The notes: a model not told the origin generated them from the letters alone. Numbered from the stretch's first letter, positions 15,938-25,993 are shown. The stretch: DNA of 64,000 nt from Gloeobacter morelensis MG652769 (GCF_021018745.1 NZ_CP063846.1:1-64000); one strand, 5' to 3'. Program-made: numbers and translations.

Positions 15938-17611
15938 TCAATACAAATTTTCCGGATCGGCTTCGGGTGGCACCGGCAGCAGGGCCTCGGCCTCGGCCTG
16001 CCTCTTCTTGATGTCTTCTCCGGTCACCTCCTGCTGCTGGCGGTTGCCTTCGATAAGTTTCTTGCGCATGCGGGGCCAGGCGTCGGCGCACTTTTTCACT
16101 TCCTTGAGTTCGGCATTTGAAATTTTGATCGCGCGGCGGATCGGGATGTAACCCTCGTTGCCCCTCCGGAATCCGGGACTGAGGGCGATGACATGCCCGC
16201 GCAACAACCGCAAAAACTGGGCCGGTTCAAAAAGCTTGCGCGCTTGGACCTGATCGGAGGTGTTGTTGCTGCCTTTGCCGCCGGAGCTGCCCCTCGACTT
16301 GGTTTTGTACTCGATTTGCTGCTCGCCCAGGGTGTTGGCAAACTCCTCGGCCGACTTGAACTCGCCGGGGTTGAAGATGAGTTTGGTGGCCAGGGCGCCC
16401 CATATGGAACGGGCTTTCTCTTTGCCATAGACGTCCTCCACTTGGGCAAAATTTTGGAACCCGCACACGGTGACCAGGCCCTTCGAGCGCAATTCGTTGA
16501 TCCACTTGACCAGGTTGGGCAGATACAGGGTCGGCACCTCGTCGAGGGAGAGGATCAGGGGGTCTTTGCGCCGACGGGAAGTGTTGACGATCACGAGCCG
16601 GTCGAGCACGGCGGCGATCAATGGGGCGAGCACGTCGCGCAGTTCGCGGTTCATACCGAGCACCACGATTTGCTTCCCTTCCAAGTACAAAGGCAAGGTG
16701 GTCGTGCCGAGAAACGAATTGAGGACCGACGGCATCACGAAGCGCGAAAACAACAGACTCGCGGTGCCTACGATGCTGGCCACGGTCTTTTCGCTCTCCG
16801 AAAGGGAGATGAATTGATTGAAACTTGCCCGAACCCAGGGGTTGAGCTCGGCTCTTTCGAGGCGGGCCGAGAGGTTCTTCAGGCCGAGCAGCTGCTGACC
16901 CATGAGGATGTCGGGGTACCCGGTGCCTTTCGCCAGCATCAAAATCGCTTGGGTCAGCAGCTTGCCCGCGGGGCCAAAGAATCCGTCCTCTTTGGAACCC
17001 TTGAGATCGAAGTTGGCGTTGATAACCTCGGCGATCTGCCTGGCCGTCTCGGCGTCCTGCTCGTCGCGCAGGAAATCGAGAGGGTTGACCACGAGCGATT
17101 CGGGAAAGGTGGGCGCAAAAACATGGACCTTATACCCGTGCTTGACAGCGTAAGTGACGACGGTCTCGCACTGCGACTCGTCGGGGTACTTGTAGTCGTA
17201 CAGCAAAATCGGGAAGCCCTGACGCACCGCATCCCGGAGCATGGGATCGATCGCGCTAAATGTTTTGCCGCTGCCGGGTTGACCGACGACGCCGACGCCG
17301 CGCTCGGTGTTCGGCAGGTCGAGGCAGTGCGAGTAGTCCTTGCCCAATAAGCCGTCGGCGGGCAGGCCGATGCGCAGGGCCACCTCGTTGTGCTTGGCGG
17401 CCTTGCGCTGCTTCATGGCCTCGCGGCGGGCGGCCGTCGTCTCGACCTTGTCGCCAAAGCGACTGGTGCCGAGCTTGCTCTTGCGCGAAGAATTTGAGCC
17501 CCTGCGACTCAACTGCAAAAAAGCGAAGAGCGCCCCCGCCCCGAGAAGGCTCAGGTTCTCGGCGCTGCTAACGAAAGGGACAACGTACTCCTTGAAAACG
17601 TCCTGGGGCAT
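15938..17611 (-). CDS. virD4: VirD4/TraG-type coupling ATPase
   Basis: The coupling protein links the relaxosome to the transfer channel and pumps DNA. One N-terminal membrane segment is visible (NLSLLGAGALFAFLQL), Walker A GQPGSGKT at 110-117, and Walker B LILSLDEVP near 350 followed by NELRSKGLVTVCGFQNFAQ, a typical coupling-protein segment. The 557 residues are in the family range; the short membrane anchor (one instead of two clear spans) is a small oddity. Last of the recognisable channel genes; order VirB9-like then VirD4. Confidence 0.92.
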   Translation of the reverse strand: MPQDVFKEYVVPFVSSAENLSLLGAGALFAFLQLSRRGSNSSRKSKLGTSRFGDKVETTAARREAMKQRKAAKHNEVALRIGLPADGLLGKDYSHCLDLPNTERGVGVVGQPGSGKTFSAIDPMLRDAVRQGFPILLYDYKYPDESQCETVVTYAVKHGYKVHVFAPTFPESLVVNPLDFLRDEQDAETARQIAEVINANFDLKGSKEDGFFGPAGKLLTQAILMLAKGTGYPDILMGQQLLGLKNLSARLERAELNPWVRASFNQFISLSESEKTVASIVGTASLLFSRFVMPSVLNSFLGTTTLPLYLEGKQIVVLGMNRELRDVLAPLIAAVLDRLVIVNTSRRRKDPLILSLDEVPTLYLPNLVKWINELRSKGLVTVCGFQNFAQVEDVYGKEKARSIWGALATKLIFNPGEFKSAEEFANTLGEQQIEYKTKSRGSSGGKGSNNTSDQVQARKLFEPAQFLRLLRGHVIALSPGFRRGNEGYIPIRRAIKISNAELKEVKKCADAWPRMRKKLIEGNRQQQEVTGEDIKKRQAEAEALLPVPPEADPENLY

Positions 17612-17648
17612 CTTTCACCTTCGGCTCGTGTGGCGTTCGATGGTCGAG

Positions 17649-18545
17649 TCATCGCCGTGCGGGGTCTTCCCCAAACGGGATGGACGCACCGCGCAGCGAC
17701 AAATTTTGAGAAGCGGCTTGGTTCTGGGGGAGCGACAGATTCCCCACGGGGCCGTTTTCGCTGGCTGGCGGCGCACCGCCGCCAGCCAGTCCCATGCCCG
17801 CAAGCCGGGTCACGAACGCCATCGACAGCCCCGCCGCCCGGGCGGAGCCTTCGAGGGGCTCGCCACCCCTGACGGCGGCCACGAATTCTCTGACTTTGCC
17901 GATGAGCGGGCTGTTCTCAGGCACCAAACCAGACGACCTGGCACTCGCCAGTCCCCTGAGCACGTCGTCGATTGTCGCCCTGCGCGAACCGGCCCCAAGA
18001 TCGATGAAGGCGGTCCCGGCGGAATCCGGATGGACAGTGACGCTGGTGTATTCGGGCTTCGGCGCCAACCAACGTCCGCTTCGATCGCGGACCGGCCCTA
18101 CGGCCACGATTTGGAAGCGATACCGCTTGAAAGTGCCCCTGGGGGTCTCATTGATGAGCGTCAGATATCCGTAGGGGCCGTAGGTCAAGGCGGAGTTTTT
18201 GGACCGCTTCACCTGGCGCAGGTGAAGCACCCTGGCTCCGCAATCGTCCGATTGCCCGCCCTGTTGCCCAGAAGAAACGGCAGACTCGACGAGGCAGGAA
18301 TCGTCTTCAATCGCTATCCGTGACTCGTCATCGAGCCAAATTTTGCGAATGATCTCGCCAGTAGGCAGGAAATCGAGATCAAGACTGGCCCCCGGCCAGA
18401 CTTTTATGACGGGCGGTGGATTGCCCTTGAGGCCGTCGGCGGTGCTCGCAAACATGCCACGGGAGGCGGGCGCGGCGTCCGCTGCAGACCCAACACCGAC
18501 GCAAAGCGCCAGGGCGAAGACCCCGGCGAGTGGAATTCTTTTCAT
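17649..18545 (-). CDS. VirB9-like outer-membrane channel component
   Basis: The 298-residue exported protein (signal peptide ending SAADAAPA) has a central beta domain with 'LDLDFLPTGEIIRKIWLDD' and 'GYLTLINETPRGTFKRYRFQIV', the arrangement of VirB9/TrbG/TraK N-terminal domains. The C-terminal third is Gly/Ser/Ala-rich. Known role: with VirB10 and a lipoprotein it forms the outer-membrane core complex. Its ATG overlaps the stop of the virB10-type gene (ATGA). No separate VirB7-type lipoprotein was found nearby. Confidence 0.7.
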   Translation of the reverse strand: MKRIPLAGVFALALCVGVGSAADAAPASRGMFASTADGLKGNPPPVIKVWPGASLDLDFLPTGEIIRKIWLDDESRIAIEDDSCLVESAVSSGQQGGQSDDCGARVLHLRQVKRSKNSALTYGPYGYLTLINETPRGTFKRYRFQIVAVGPVRDRSGRWLAPKPEYTSVTVHPDSAGTAFIDLGAGSRRATIDDVLRGLASARSSGLVPENSPLIGKVREFVAAVRGGEPLEGSARAAGLSMAFVTRLAGMGLAGGGAPPASENGPVGNLSLPQNQAASQNLSLRGASIPFGEDPARR

Positions 18546-19999
18546 CGCTCAAGCTCCACGGTCTTGTTGACGACTATCTGCACCGGCGTTTTCGCCGCCA
18601 GGAACCAGATGTTCGCCCTGGCGGCGGCGGCGGCGATCGCCTGCTGGCTTCTGCTTGCCAAGTTGCCGCTTACTGCCCCGGCGCCCCCTTCTATGATCCC
18701 GGCAATTAGGTTGATGGGCGGGTACTGCACGCTCGCGCCGACTCCGCCCGCCCCCGAAAACATGGACTGCGACGTGGCGCGGTTGAACAACTGCGCCCCT
18801 TTTTGGGCGGCGGCGGCGGCGGCCTGCCCAAAATCCTGAGAAGCGTACTCGGGTCCGCGATCGTTCAGGTTGTTCGCGATGAGCGGCCGGCCCTGGGAGC
18901 CCTGCACCCAAATCGCGTCCGCGGGCAGATCCGTCGCCAACCGCCTCCCGTCGACACTCTGCAAAACGGTCGTCGCCACCATGAGGACGAAACCGTTGCT
19001 TGAGACGCCCTTGAGCCGCGCCACGATCTCGGTCCCCGCAGGAAGCGCCACGGTGTTGTCGTCGAAAAGCAGGTCAGTGCTCAAACGCACGGTGGCCTGC
19101 TGCTGCAGCGAACCTTCGGAGATCTGGTTGCCTTCTGCAACGAGGGGGTTGACGATTTCGCCCTCGGCGGTGCTCGACACCAGCAATTGCCTCGCCAGCC
19201 TCCCTCTCAAAACTGGCACCTCCGCGCTCGCGAACTGGGTCGGGGCGTCGGCGGTTTCTTGCGGGGGGGGAACCCGGGATCCGCCGGCCATGGAGGCAGA
19301 CGCGCGCTCGGGCACCCTCGCCGAGTACTGCGCGTGCCTTATGGCGCCGTAGCTGCCCGACAGGGAAAGAGCTTGCCCCTGCGCCATCTGGGGCTTTTGC
19401 TGATCGGTGCTCACATTGGCCGTCGCGGTGACGGGCGGAGCCTGGGGGTAGGCAGGGGGCGCAGGGGCAAGGGGTGCAGTGGGGGCAGGGGGCGGCGGGA
19501 GCACCCGGACCGGCGGGCTGGCGGGCTTCGAAGCGGTTGTTGTGGAAGCGCCGGAGCCTCCGATGTCTTTGATCTGGTCGTCCTGTTTGCCGAGGGCGGC
19601 CTCGGTCTTCAGATTGCCCGTCGGGTCCTCGGGCGGTTCTTCCGCTTTGGGGGCGGCCTGGGCAACCGGGGCCGGGGCCGCTTTCGGGGCATAGTTGCCT
19701 CCCATGACCAGGAGCCCCCCAAACAAAAACACGACGCCGAGTCCGGTGCCCACGGCGCCGGCTTTCACAAGTGGGTTGTTCCAAAGCGCCCCGGTTTTGG
19801 GCAGTTCCGCCTCTTCCTCGCCGTCCGACTCGGATTCTTCGAGTTCGGCGGCAAGATCGACCGGCTCACTAGGTACAGGACCGGCTTTGGCGGCGATCCC
19901 GGCGAGCTGGGCAATTTCTTCTTCGCTGGGCTGGCGGTGGCCGTTGCCGGCGGCAACGGTGGAGTCGGGCTCGCCCTTGAAACTATCTGGGTTCATCAC
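18542..19999 (-). CDS. virB10: VirB10-type core-complex protein
   Basis: The layout is classic: an acidic cytoplasmic N-terminus, one span (AVGTGLGVVFLFGGLLVMGG near 95), a long Pro-rich periplasmic region and a C-terminal domain with LPAGTEIVARLKGV.. and a beta-barrel core ending in a hydrophobic helix-rich part. VirB10 spans both membranes and senses ATP use by the channel motors. Length 485. It overlaps the VirB8-like gene by four bases. Confidence 0.85.
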   Translation of the reverse strand: MMNPDSFKGEPDSTVAAGNGHRQPSEEEIAQLAGIAAKAGPVPSEPVDLAAELEESESDGEEEAELPKTGALWNNPLVKAGAVGTGLGVVFLFGGLLVMGGNYAPKAAPAPVAQAAPKAEEPPEDPTGNLKTEAALGKQDDQIKDIGGSGASTTTASKPASPPVRVLPPPPAPTAPLAPAPPAYPQAPPVTATANVSTDQQKPQMAQGQALSLSGSYGAIRHAQYSARVPERASASMAGGSRVPPPQETADAPTQFASAEVPVLRGRLARQLLVSSTAEGEIVNPLVAEGNQISEGSLQQQATVRLSTDLLFDDNTVALPAGTEIVARLKGVSSNGFVLMVATTVLQSVDGRRLATDLPADAIWVQGSQGRPLIANNLNDRGPEYASQDFGQAAAAAAQKGAQLFNRATSQSMFSGAGGVGASVQYPPINLIAGIIEGGAGAVSGNLASRSQQAIAAAAARANIWFLAAKTPVQIVVNKTVELER

Positions 20000-20760
20000 A
20001 AATTACCCCGTTCGAGATCGCGGATGGCGTAAATTTCCAGGCCCGCCTGCCGTATTGAATAGACCTGCACCTCCAGCGGCGTCGAGCCCGGTACAACGGG
20101 CGGATCGACCGCCCTCAAGAAAACGGATTTGTTGAAAGATAAGGGCTTGACAATTTCTCCTTTTTGGTAGATGTCCAAATTGGCCACGACGTCGACACGC
20201 CAGCGGCCTTCGCCGAGCTTCTGGGGATCAGAGGTGTGCGACACGGTGAAGACCGTCTGGGTGTTTCCACCGAACACCCCGGCGGGTGTGAGCTGCGCCA
20301 GTTTCTCCAAAAACTTGCCCCTGAAATCCGCCGAAAGGGACGCGGACGCTTGCCAGGCCGCCGTCGTCACCCTGGAGCTGCTGCCGTTGATCGAGTAACC
20401 GGCGTCCGGGCGGGGCTTGTTGATCTGTGCCAGATCCTCCGGTGGCAACTGGCCGGACCAATTCATGAGCATCGTGAGGGTGGTGGCGGTGAACCGGCGG
20501 ATTGTCTCGGCTGAGCGCTCGTTGTGCGGTATCGGCCCCACCCGCAACGGCTCGCCGCTGTACCTCTCGACGAGCACCGGGGGTGGTTTGTTGGCGAGCC
20601 CCACGAGCACGGCACCTTGGAACGCCAGCAGCACCAAAGAAAGGCAGCTCGCCCCAGCGCCGACGACCTCCAGGATCAACCGGTAATCGCGCTGCGGTTT
20701 GTTGAGCACTCCGACCCCGGGGACCGCGCTGCGGCTTTTGGGTTTTCCGATTCCGAGCAT
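19996..20760 (-). CDS. VirB8-like inner-membrane channel component
   Basis: One membrane span near the N-terminus (VGAGASCLSLVLLAFQGAVLVGLA) is followed by a periplasmic domain of about 180 residues with 'GRWRVDVVANLDIYQKG' typical of the NTF2-like VirB8/TraE fold. Start: ATG 20760 has GGAGG nine bases upstream; the GTG at 20787 overlaps the previous stop and lacks such a site. The family assignment combines topology and position between VirB6-like and VirB10 genes. Confidence 0.65.
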   Translation of the reverse strand: MLGIGKPKSRSAVPGVGVLNKPQRDYRLILEVVGAGASCLSLVLLAFQGAVLVGLANKPPPVLVERYSGEPLRVGPIPHNERSAETIRRFTATTLTMLMNWSGQLPPEDLAQINKPRPDAGYSINGSSSRVTTAAWQASASLSADFRGKFLEKLAQLTPAGVFGGNTQTVFTVSHTSDPQKLGEGRWRVDVVANLDIYQKGEIVKPLSFNKSVFLRAVDPPVVPGSTPLEVQVYSIRQAGLEIYAIRDLERGNL

Positions 20761-20783
20761 TGGCGCATTCCTCCAAATTTTGA

Positions 20784-21848
20784 TCACTTCAGGGTCCTGA
20801 CAGCGGCAGTGACCGCGTTGGAAATGCCCATGAACACCGCCATCCCGCCGAAGCTGGCCATGGCTAGAGCCAGCACGGGTGCGAGCAGACCGATAAACAT
20901 CGGGAACCAGAGGCTGTCTCCCGCCTCCGCGTTGACGGTGACGGTGGCGGCGACCCCCACGCAGATATTGAAAGACAGCTTCGCGAGCCCCATGGAAATA
21001 AACCCGGAAAGCCAGGCGTAGAGGGGTTTGCCGCCGATGGGCAGCAAAGAACCGGCGACGGCCAGAGGACCCATTACGCCGACCATCAAGGCGGACATTT
21101 CCAGCAAATTGCTAAATGCGAACTGCATGGCCATAAAGATGGCCTGGATGGCGGCCTCCCAGGCGGGCCTCCAAAATGCGTTCAATTTGCCCAGCATCGT
21201 GTTCCAGACGGCACCAGCTGGATTGTTGGCCACTTGGGCGGCTTGCAACGCTTTGCTCACGGTGTCGTTGTAAGTATCCTGAACTTTCTTCACCCAGTTC
21301 CAACCGGCTTTGTCTTGGTAAGGCTTCAAAATGTCGGCAACTTCCTGCTTGGAGTCGCTTAGACATTTGAGCTGTTTGTCGTTTGCGAATCTTCGGCAAC
21401 GATCGACCACCTGGCCGATTTGTTGTTGCGCCGAGGTCTGACCTTTGACCTGGTTATAGGCGTCTTTGAGTTGGACAAATCCGATAGTCGATTCGAGGAG
21501 GTCGTCGTTGACTTCTTTGATCAAATTGCGCATTTCGAGCGTCCCGGTGCGGAGGGTCTGGGCGCCGTTGGTCAGCAAGGTGACGACCAGAATTGGCCAG
21601 ATGAGCTCTCCCCAGGATTTGTAATAGTCTCCCTGAAGACTGTCTTTAAACCAATTGACGACAAAGAAGATCAGACACACCCCCGCGAAGGTGAGGGAAA
21701 GGCCGACGATGGCGGGGTAGACACCCGGGCCGTTGATCACGTTTTCCCAGGTAGGGTCCCAGGCTTTGGCCACCGCGCCGGCGGTGTCCTGGGCCTGCTT
21801 GGTCATGTCTACCGGCCCGAGCTGGGCGACAAGCGCGGCGAATGGCAT
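20784..21848 (-). CDS. VirB6/TrbL-like polytopic channel protein
   Basis: The 354-residue protein has about five to six spans (e.g. YPAIVGLSLTFAGVCLIFFV, ELIWPILVVTLLTNGA and a C-terminal VLALAMASFGGMAVFMGIS) and a large central soluble loop with coiled-coil character. This is the layout of VirB6/TrbL, the inner-membrane pore protein. It lies between a VirB5-like secreted protein and VirB8-like gene, as expected in such operons. Confidence 0.7.
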   Translation of the reverse strand: MPFAALVAQLGPVDMTKQAQDTAGAVAKAWDPTWENVINGPGVYPAIVGLSLTFAGVCLIFFVVNWFKDSLQGDYYKSWGELIWPILVVTLLTNGAQTLRTGTLEMRNLIKEVNDDLLESTIGFVQLKDAYNQVKGQTSAQQQIGQVVDRCRRFANDKQLKCLSDSKQEVADILKPYQDKAGWNWVKKVQDTYNDTVSKALQAAQVANNPAGAVWNTMLGKLNAFWRPAWEAAIQAIFMAMQFAFSNLLEMSALMVGVMGPLAVAGSLLPIGGKPLYAWLSGFISMGLAKLSFNICVGVAATVTVNAEAGDSLWFPMFIGLLAPVLALAMASFGGMAVFMGISNAVTAAVRTLK

Positions 21849-21860
21849 CGTCCTGCAGCC

Positions 21861-22649
21861 TCAAAATAGGGTGGCGGATTCGGAGACCAACCCGGTACGG
21901 ACCGCCTCTGCAGTCGCCCGGGACTGATCCGCACGGTTCTGCTCGTCCATAGCCTCGGCCATTTCTGCGTTGACCAGAGTGCTCCACTGCTGGCCCTGCT
22001 GGGCCAAATAGTTGTCGGTTCTCAGCCCGCCCACGAGCGTGCCGAGGTTGCTGTTTTGCAGAAGCAACGCCTCCACCTGGCTGTAGCTGGGAAGGTTCCA
22101 GCACCCCCCCCAACCGGCACTGAGGGTGCATATGCCCGGACCAAGCGCCGTCCCGAGGGCCAGTGCCCCGGCGTTGGCCACCATGACGCTGTTGGTGTAC
22201 TCGATGTTGTCCTTCGTGTTTTGCTGGCCCTGCGCCCCGAGAACGGCACTCACGGCCGCGCGGGCGGATTGCCTGTCCGCTTCATTTGCGGCAAAGGATT
22301 TCCTGGAGGTCAGGTTGGTGTTGAAAAAATCTGGGATCGAATCGGCGGTGATCAGCTTGTCCAGCTGCTGCCTCACAACATTCGGATCCGGGATGCCCAG
22401 CACGCCGAGCGCGTCATTGATCGCGGTGGACACCTCATTCTGGAGGGTAACGAAGATGTTGGGAATCGAAAACTGTGCTATCCAATCGGTCAAAGACGTG
22501 AGGTAGGACTCAAACAGCCGTATGAATGGGGTAAAGGGATTGGCCGCTTGAGCGTGGGCGGGCCTAGCCGGCACCACCGTGACGGCGAAAGCCACCAGCA
22601 AAACGGCGAGCGTGCGCAGATGACGTCTATTGATCTTGCTCGTGCTCAT
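21861..22649 (-). CDS. Secreted VirB5/TrbJ-like protein
   Basis: The frame is longer, but ATG 22649 begins with an excellent signal peptide (TLAVLLVAFAVTVVPARPAHA) and has GAGG upstream. The mature 230 residues are mainly helical with an Ala/Gln-rich C-terminus (AEMAEAMDEQNRADQSRATA). Size, export and position just after virB4 and before virB6 suggest the minor pilus component VirB5/TrbJ; similarity is only structural, so the call is moderate. Confidence 0.6.
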   Translation of the reverse strand: MSTSKINRRHLRTLAVLLVAFAVTVVPARPAHAQAANPFTPFIRLFESYLTSLTDWIAQFSIPNIFVTLQNEVSTAINDALGVLGIPDPNVVRQQLDKLITADSIPDFFNTNLTSRKSFAANEADRQSARAAVSAVLGAQGQQNTKDNIEYTNSVMVANAGALALGTALGPGICTLSAGWGGCWNLPSYSQVEALLLQNSNLGTLVGGLRTDNYLAQQGQQWSTLVNAEMAEAMDEQNRADQSRATAEAVRTGLVSESATLF

Positions 22650-22693
22650 CGTCCCGGTTCCTCGGTGGGGTTTATATAAAATCGACCGGTGGG

Positions 22694-25438
22694 TCAATCC
22701 GTTCGAGATCGGATTGACGTAACCAGTTGGTCTGAGAAGTGAGCAATCGCCCGGTATTTGTCGCCGTGCTCTGCAAAAGCCCGGTTGCGCGCGGCCTGCT
22801 CGTCGCGGTTGTTGGCCACGACACCGAGCAGCCGCGTGCCCGGATAGAACCGCGTCTCGGTGATTCTGCCACTTTGCTGGATGAACCACTTTGAATAAAT
22901 CCCGTTGGGATCCGGGTAGAACGCCTCGCTGGAAGCTTTACGGACGATCTCCTCAGGAATCTGTAGAATGTCCACGAAGCTTTTGACCGCCGATTCCTGT
23001 ATACGTCCGATGCATTTTGTCGTCATGTTGTCGAGTATTTTGCTTGCCGAGGGGGCCTTGGCAATGGTGACGCAGTCCTGAGCGGAGACGAACGGGTGGA
23101 TGCCAGATTTAGCCCCGTTGGCAAACAACCGGGCGATCATATCCGACACTTCGTCAAACTCGAAGAGGATCGGGGATTCGTCGCAAAAAAAGGCACTCGC
23201 CATTGAAGAGAGCGCCCGTCGCAGACCGGCGCCATAGGCAGACAAGGCAAGGACTGCGGCGTCGTTATCGTCCGAGAGGTTTGTCAACGCGAAGACCAAT
23301 AACTTCGAATCGGTCCGGAAAGTCGACGGTTTGGAGATGCTGCGCCCGACCGAAGACTTCATCCAGTAGTTCAGTTGCAGCCGGATGAAGTGCATGGCCT
23401 GCCTCGCCCTGTCGTCGTCCTCGGCGGTCCCGATCCGGCCTAGGTCGACAAATTGCGGAAAATCCTCGAGTGTGGGGCTCTCGCGCCACTCCGCGCTGCC
23501 GAGGCCGCGTTCGGCCGCCAGTTCATACCGGCGTTGTATAGCGGTATCGGCCAAGTAGGCGTCGAGGGCAAGAACTATGACGGACTTGATGCTGGTCGCC
23601 ATCAAAGGATCGGTGATCTTGCCCAAGATCATGGTGTTGAGGGCGCCCTGCAAAAACGACTTCCAGTCGTTCGTGCGGTCATTCAATTGCTTTTCGGTGA
23701 GCGACATCCTAGCCAAGTTGGGCCGCTCCATCAAATTGGAGCACTCGCTGGCAATATCGAAGTAGCTGCCCCCGACGAAGCGGGTGAAGTCTGTGAACGT
23801 TGACGAGCCATCCGGCTTGGGAAAGTCGATGGCGACGACGGGGTAATCCCTCGCCAGGTATTCGAGCATGTAACGCGCGAACTTGACCGATTTGCCCGAC
23901 CGCGTGGCACCGAAGATGCCAACCGCCTCGTGCTTGTCGACGCAGTCGATAAGCAGGGGAGACCCCCCCTCTTCGCATATGTATTCGACACCCTGGCGGT
24001 CGCCGACCTGGGTACCCACAAGCGGCATCAGACCGGGCGTTTCGCTCGACAGGAAGGTCAGTCTCCTGTCGAACGGCCTGAGCAGCAGTGCCTCGGCGCA
24101 GACCGGCAGGGTTTGCAACCAGACCCGCCAGGCGTACAATTTTTCGCGCAGCACGAGGCACGGCCTGCGAAAAAGGCTTTCCATTTGCCTGCAGGCGTCG
24201 TTGAGCTGGGTGCGCGTGGGGCGGTGGACCAGAATGGCAACGGCCGCGTAGACGGCCAATTCGCCGTCGTACATTTTTTCCTGCGCCGTCTCCGCGCGCT
24301 TTGCCTTGACTTTCGCGACCACGTCCGTTTTGACCTTGGTGGCCGTGGTGTCGGCCTGTTTGCCGACGCGCTGGACGAGATTTTTGATCACTTCGTCGTT
24401 GCCGCGCGTCAGCTGGCAGAAAAATTCGGTTTCGCGCACATCGGTGCGCGAAAGTATTTCCCAAACCGACCGCAGCTGCGCCCGCTTGTTCAGCCAACCG
24501 CCGGGCTTGTCGATCATCGTCATCACGCCGATGTAGTCGTGGGCTTCTTCCGGGGCGTGCCCGTCCTCTCCCGGCACCTTGCAGGTCAACTTGACCCACT
24601 CTTCGTTGTCTTCCGGCGCCCCGCTTTCGAGCAATCGAGTATGGACATGCACATCCGAATGGATTTCTTCGCGCAGCGTTTTCTCCCCGACTACCAGCAG
24701 TTGCGGCAGGGCGCGAGGAGCGGTGCCGTTGAATCGCCGCCAGAGGTTGCGCCAAAGTACCGTTTCAGACATCGGCTTGACTTCGAGTTCGAGCTTGTTG
24801 GCGAGCATCTGCTGGTAGCGGCAGAATCCCTCGTCGAATGCCTTGATCATCAGCGAGCGCAAGAACCGCTCCTTGCGTTCAGACGCCGTGCCCTGCAGGG
24901 TGTGGTAGGCTCGCTCGGCTTTGCTGATGGCCCGTTCTATCCAGTCCTCGCCCTGGGCATCCGGTTCGATGGTGTAGGTGCAGTAGACATGCCAAAATTT
25001 GGGCTTGCGCACCCCTTCTCCAGTGATCTCCCGCACCCGCGCCCGCTCGGAGTGCATTAAAAAGCGATACTCCAATGACGGACTGGCGGCGGCGAGCTTT
25101 TCCAGTTGCGCCTGGCGCTCGGTGTCGCTTGAGAACGATCCGATGTGGAAGGTGAGGTGCTCCCCCACCGGCAAATCCTTGAGACCCGCTTCGAGCTTGT
25201 CGAAAACGGGCTCGATTTGCTCTTTGCTCAATCCGCTGTGTATGGGCCGCAAAGACCACCCAAACACCCAGACGTGGGCACCATTGGGCTTTTCGAGGTA
25301 GAAAGCGCCGACGCGAAGGCCGCGTAATTCGAAGCGGACGGTGGTGCGCAGATGCAGATAGTCCTCGAAGGGGGTGGCGGTTTGCCCCTGTTTGATGGCT
25401 TGCTTGCCGATTTTTTTGCGTTTGTTCTGCTTGTCCAC
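22694..25438 (-). CDS. virB4: VirB4-type conjugative transfer ATPase
   Basis: The largest channel ATPase; it drives pilus assembly and substrate passage. The 914-residue product shows the long N-terminal domain and a C-terminal motor with Walker A GATRSGKS near residue 507, Walker B ILFEFDEVSDM near 757, and the typical HPFVSAQD..TIAKAPSASKILDN stretch. GTG 25438 with GAGG at proper spacing is chosen; the frame stays open to 25795 but there reads Pro/Ser/Arg-rich shadow sequence antisense to the VirB3 region. An unusually long gap (176 bases) separates it from the VirB3-like gene. Confidence 0.92.
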   Translation of the reverse strand: MDKQNKRKKIGKQAIKQGQTATPFEDYLHLRTTVRFELRGLRVGAFYLEKPNGAHVWVFGWSLRPIHSGLSKEQIEPVFDKLEAGLKDLPVGEHLTFHIGSFSSDTERQAQLEKLAAASPSLEYRFLMHSERARVREITGEGVRKPKFWHVYCTYTIEPDAQGEDWIERAISKAERAYHTLQGTASERKERFLRSLMIKAFDEGFCRYQQMLANKLELEVKPMSETVLWRNLWRRFNGTAPRALPQLLVVGEKTLREEIHSDVHVHTRLLESGAPEDNEEWVKLTCKVPGEDGHAPEEAHDYIGVMTMIDKPGGWLNKRAQLRSVWEILSRTDVRETEFFCQLTRGNDEVIKNLVQRVGKQADTTATKVKTDVVAKVKAKRAETAQEKMYDGELAVYAAVAILVHRPTRTQLNDACRQMESLFRRPCLVLREKLYAWRVWLQTLPVCAEALLLRPFDRRLTFLSSETPGLMPLVGTQVGDRQGVEYICEEGGSPLLIDCVDKHEAVGIFGATRSGKSVKFARYMLEYLARDYPVVAIDFPKPDGSSTFTDFTRFVGGSYFDIASECSNLMERPNLARMSLTEKQLNDRTNDWKSFLQGALNTMILGKITDPLMATSIKSVIVLALDAYLADTAIQRRYELAAERGLGSAEWRESPTLEDFPQFVDLGRIGTAEDDDRARQAMHFIRLQLNYWMKSSVGRSISKPSTFRTDSKLLVFALTNLSDDNDAAVLALSAYGAGLRRALSSMASAFFCDESPILFEFDEVSDMIARLFANGAKSGIHPFVSAQDCVTIAKAPSASKILDNMTTKCIGRIQESAVKSFVDILQIPEEIVRKASSEAFYPDPNGIYSKWFIQQSGRITETRFYPGTRLLGVVANNRDEQAARNRAFAEHGDKYRAIAHFSDQLVTSIRSRTD

Positions 25439-25614
25439 GTTCGTCCTCGGTGTCGCTGTCGGTGACCAACTGGTGGGGGCGGGCGGCGGGGAACAAGACG
25501 GCACCGGCGACCGCCGCCCGGATATGCGAAAACCTGGCTTATTGGAGCAAAGCGACGGGGGCGAACCGCGGAATTCGCACATCTGCCGCGCCCACCCGTC
25601 CGGGCATCCGGCGA

Positions 25615-25974
25615 TCACCCTTCGCCGCCATCGGCGGTGTGTCTGTCCGCAAAGGTCAGGGGCAGGTAGCGCTGGTGTCCCAGTACCCACCTCGGGCGGT
25701 TCTGGAATTTGCCCAGGTAACCCCAGGCCCGCCTGTAGGTGAGGACGTAGTAGGTGCTGCACAGCCAGGCGGCAAAAACGACGGTAGGCATCCACCCGAC
25801 GTCAAGACCGCAGAGCGGCAGTATCCCCTGCGTGACCGTCATGGTCAGAACCAGCAGCCCCACCCACGGCATGAACTGATCCGCGGGTATGGGACCCAGC
25901 GAGGGCCGGGTCCCGAGGATCTGGTTCACGGTCCGCACTTCGCCCGGGTGGGCTTGGGTTGTGGTCGGTGCCAT
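25615..25974 (-). CDS. VirB3/TrbD-like membrane protein
   Basis: The 119 residues contain two spans (MPWVGLLVLTMTVTQGILPL and VVFAAWLCSTYYVLTYR) and a C-terminal segment rich in Arg/Trp (GKFQNRPRWVLGHQRYLPL). This matches VirB3, which helps assemble VirB4 at the membrane and is usually encoded just before it, as here. Assigned from topology and position. Confidence 0.65.
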   Translation of the reverse strand: MAPTTTQAHPGEVRTVNQILGTRPSLGPIPADQFMPWVGLLVLTMTVTQGILPLCGLDVGWMPTVVFAAWLCSTYYVLTYRRAWGYLGKFQNRPRWVLGHQRYLPLTFADRHTADGGEG

Positions 25975-25993
25975 TTCCGTGAACCCTCGCAGG

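Noticed and set aside
16193-17350. 385-codon plus-strand frame
   Set aside because: Antisense of the VirD4-type gene, with shadow composition.
18542-18545. Overlap between virB9- and virB10-type genes as a frameshift
   Set aside because: It is a normal ATGA start-stop overlap, repeated at several other junctions of the operon.
25439-25795. N-terminal extension of VirB4 by 119 codons
   Set aside because: Sequence is Pro/Ser/Arg-rich and overlaps the VirB3-like gene in another frame; GTG 25438 has a good ribosome-binding site.
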